Shown here in pieces: positions 62,613-64,000 of a stretch of DNA of 64,000 bases. The notes below the pieces were generated by a model, which saw only the letters and a program-made list of their open reading frames with translations, did no database searches and was not told the origin of the DNA. Position 1 is the first letter of the stretch, and each line of letters opens with the position of its first letter. Source of the DNA: Sipunculus nudus (taxonomy: Eukaryota; Annelida; Sipuncula; Golfingiida; Sipunculidae); contig CM049322.1 in the NCBI GenBank assembly GCA_026874595.1, positions 57,350,386 through 57,414,385 on the forward strand. Reading direction: 5' to 3'. Position numbers and translations under genes: made by a program.

Positions 62613-63167
62613 CCTGTTCTGGAAGGCGGCATAAAAAGACTACACACATAAATAATAAAATTATGTTTAATACTTTAACTAGCTATATTTGATAGGCATC
62701 ATATATAATTAATTATAGGGATAAGGATCCATAAAACAAAACATTTGGCCTTCATATCATGTTTCAACATTGTATAATTTGAAGAATGAAGAATACAACA
62801 AATGTTTCTTTACATAGGTATCATATGGATTGATAATACATGTATATGACAAAGGGACGTAAAATTAATTTTTTAGCAAGCTATAGAATCAGGTATATAC
62901 ATCTAGCCTACGCTACATTAACGTAGACTAGCACCCAAATACCCGATGCCCTCAGTACAGCTTATCAGAATGGCTCCTTCAGAGCAGCGAAACATGTTAG
63001 CGCGGGGTACCAGTCTACATTGCTGACCTCGGTCACATGCCGGTCCTCTGTACCCCGGTGAACACCCCTCGTCGCCGCACGATCCGTCTTCTGGTGAACA
63101 CTTCCCGCTCTTACATTTACCGCAGGTCTGTGTACAGTCTGCCCCGTAATGATTGGTAACGCATGCC
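58460..63167 (-). CDS. Gene D: MEGF/SREC-like EGF-repeat membrane protein, 5'-partial
   Basis: Seven exons read right to left: 63167-63028, 61858-61592, 61404-61267, 60488-60351, 59976-59839, 59131-58909, 58493-58460. The first five each carry one EGF-like module; three are exactly 138 nt and phase 1-1, so each is a 46-residue cassette of the type CxxGxWGxxCxxxCGxC...GxCxxGxCxxGYxGxxC seen in MEGF10/11, SREC and Draper-like receptors. A Cys/Ser/Gly linker, one transmembrane helix and a short basic tail follow. Such proteins often act as phagocytic or scavenger receptors; here that is inference. The 5' end with its signal peptide was not found and is probably outside the window. Confidence 0.78.
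58909..59131 (-). CDS. Gene D linker and transmembrane exon
   Basis: 223 nt, phase 1 to 2. Linker CSDDCPECPASCNQDGG, an NVTS glycosylation site, then the membrane segment LYPAMYASVPLAILTWAAVV and basic MYHKF. The end is ambiguous: AT|GTAAGT is a perfect donor, but reading on gives TAA at once. Splicing to 58493 adds IKPRKMTSPEK. Confidence 0.75.
59839..59976 (-). CDS. Gene D EGF-like exon 5
   Basis: 138 nt, phase 1-1: VCSVGYWGMNCLSKCGHC ... GKCPGGICKGGYEGDLC. Acceptor cctttttcag, donor AAAA|GTAAGG. Confidence 0.87.
60351..60488 (-). CDS. Gene D EGF-like exon 4
   Basis: 138 nt, phase 1-1: CPAPTWGPNCTKTCGNC ... GECRLGVCKEGYSGDKC. Acceptor ctcatccaacag, donor CAGG|GTAAAC. Confidence 0.87.
60831..61075 (+). 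repeat. tRNA-derived SINE
   Basis: The head resembles a tRNA promoter: A-box-like CTCAATGGGG and B box GGTTCGATCAC about 45 bp later. It is followed by GTGGGTTTTCCCCGGGTTGTCCGGTTTCCTCC, a body motif common in metazoan SINEs, and an AT-rich tail. It lies in the gene D intron between EGF exons 3 and 4. Confidence 0.65.
61090..61139. repeat. (TA)n microsatellite in gene D intron
   Basis: TA dinucleotide run of about 50 bp, just downstream of the SINE. Confidence 0.95.
61267..61404 (-). CDS. Gene D EGF-like exon 3
   Basis: 138 nt, phase 1-1: ECNAGTWGPGCKHPCGEC ... GTCPSGECQDGYLGERC. Acceptor ttccatgcag, donor ATAA|GTAAGT. Confidence 0.85.
   Translation of the reverse strand, partial: NAMPVHGDPDVNTHVESVTAPRVTRSTEHAPLESVKMATWANDAK
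61592..61858 (-). CDS. Gene D EGF-like exon 2, with insertion
   Basis: 267 nt, phase 1-1. The EGF start VCQKGYWGLNCSKKCGYC is interrupted by a ~40-residue Ser/Asn/Thr-rich insert (SNSTHGSLNSSTPVNS) with several NxS/T sites and extra residues before GKCLVTVCKNGYKGDNC. Confidence 0.8.
61862..63027. other. Gene D intron between EGF exons 1 and 2
   Basis: No exon seen. It holds (TA)n at 62567-62610 and AT-rich unique sequence. Confidence 0.5.
63028..63167 (-). CDS. Gene D EGF-like exon 1 (in window)
   Basis: Reads ACVTNHYGADCTQTCGKCKS, then CSPEDGSCGDEGC and GYRGPACDR. It is 140 nt, 2 more than its sister exons, because the only AG lies 2 nt upstream of the expected position, so it starts in phase 2 rather than 1. 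Donor CGAG|GTCAGC is weak. Confidence 0.65.
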
Positions 63168-64000
63168 CTGGTCTACATGTTATAAAGGTAATGTAATGCA
63201 ACAGAATACCAACACGTTACAACAACGGTATTACCACATTTAATTCTCAGTCACACAAAATGTCCATAAAAGGCAACACTCATAAGCCTTTGAAAAATTA
63301 CCGTTTTCCGTTTCTTAAGCTCACTGAAACCATTATTTTCTATATACTAATATTTATGGAAAATGTATATATGATGTATATTTAGCAAGAATCCCAAAGG
63401 AGATGCATTTTGTAATGATATCTCCAGTGTTTATATTCACGATTGTAAAATGCTGAACATATTACAATTGACACATTAAATCTATTGAAATTTACGAAAC
63501 GGCCGCTTGACGGCAAAAATTGTCGATTTACATTCCATGCGTGGTCAATTTAAAAAAAAAACAAAACAAAAAAAAGTGCGAATCATGTTGGTGATTCTGC
63601 TGACTGGCTAAGATAAAAAATAAAAAAAAAAGTGGAGGAAAATAAAAGAAATTATACTCAACGAACCGGGTGGCACGTGACCTGGGTTGACGAATTAGAA
63701 CATTGGAACATGTCGTTTCCCTCATGCACATGCAACTTATGATGACCCAGTCGTTGCAATGGTTAAAACATAGTTCCTTCCACTGAAAGAGCCATCAAAC
63801 TTACTTTGCTTAGAACAAGTATTGCCACCTAGCGGCAAATTATTTAACTAAAGTACGCCTACTTTAAGTGAAAAGAGCTGGCACTGAGTTAGGGCTATCG
63901 GTACATATAATCACGTTTTATTATGAGCGGTTTATTAGTAAACGCAAATACTAATGCAACTTGGCTAATGAGCAGACACAGCCCACGCCCCGCTGCGTTT
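63168..64000. other. Upstream intron or flank of gene D
   Basis: No EGF module, signal peptide or promoter recognised. Poly-A tracts near 63550-63640. Confidence 0.4.

Noticed and set aside
62965-63201. 78-codon minus-strand ORF over the EGF exon
   Set aside because: Wrong frame; the EGF frame keeps all conserved cysteines.

Overview
This is AT-rich eukaryotic DNA from an animal, with split genes, GT-AG introns and many repeats. Phase-1 exon cassettes for C-type-lectin-like and EGF-like (MEGF/Draper/SREC type) domains, 3' ends of L1/Tx1-like and CR1/L2-like LINEs, a tRNA-derived SINE and dense (TA)n microsatellites point to a lophotrochozoan. A mollusc, perhaps a bivalve, is my best guess, but the species cannot be fixed from the sequence alone. 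All gene models below were built by eye from splice signals, exon phase and paralogue comparison. There is no transcript evidence.

All recognisable genes lie on the minus strand. Gene D (58.46 kb to >63.17 kb) encodes a type I membrane protein with at least five EGF-like modules, a membrane segment and a short basic tail; its 5' end is probably beyond the window. Gene B (38.27-43.72 kb) is a complete-looking 7-exon gene of 389 codons: signal peptide, two divergent C-type-lectin-like domains (CTLDs), a transmembrane segment and an 89-residue tail. Gene A (2.24-15.25 kb) is its paralogue, with the same exon order, lengths and phases and the same TATA-to-Inr spacing. As given, it carries an in-frame TAA in the signal-peptide exon and a 1-nt frameshift in CTLD1. 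It is therefore a pseudogene, or its consensus has errors.

A relic of gene D's transmembrane exon at 34.04-34.16 kb, with a TGA, sits upstream of gene A just as D sits upstream of B. The simplest reading is a tandem duplication of a MEGF-like + CTLD two-gene block, after which the D copy decayed. Orphan CTLD-like exons at 36.3-36.8 kb, a terminal-exon candidate at 10.0 kb and a signal-peptide-like ORF at 14.4-14.7 kb hint at further family copies.

The rest is repeats. Tandem arrays: 180 bp x6 (17-18 kb); ~112 bp with a ~1.45-kb higher-order block (29.8-33.0 kb); ~21/42 bp (37.2-38.3 kb, running into gene B's last codons); 29 bp with a ~375-bp higher-order block (52.3-55.6 kb). Terminal-inverted-repeat elements: 27.9-29.7, 34.3-35.2 and 44.2-47.7 kb. 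There are also two LINE 3' ends, one SINE and several dispersed families. By domain architecture A, B and D look like cell-surface receptors, plausibly for adhesion or innate recognition; that function is inference. I found no protein-coding gene on the plus strand, no structural RNA gene, no CRISPR and no recognisable virus.
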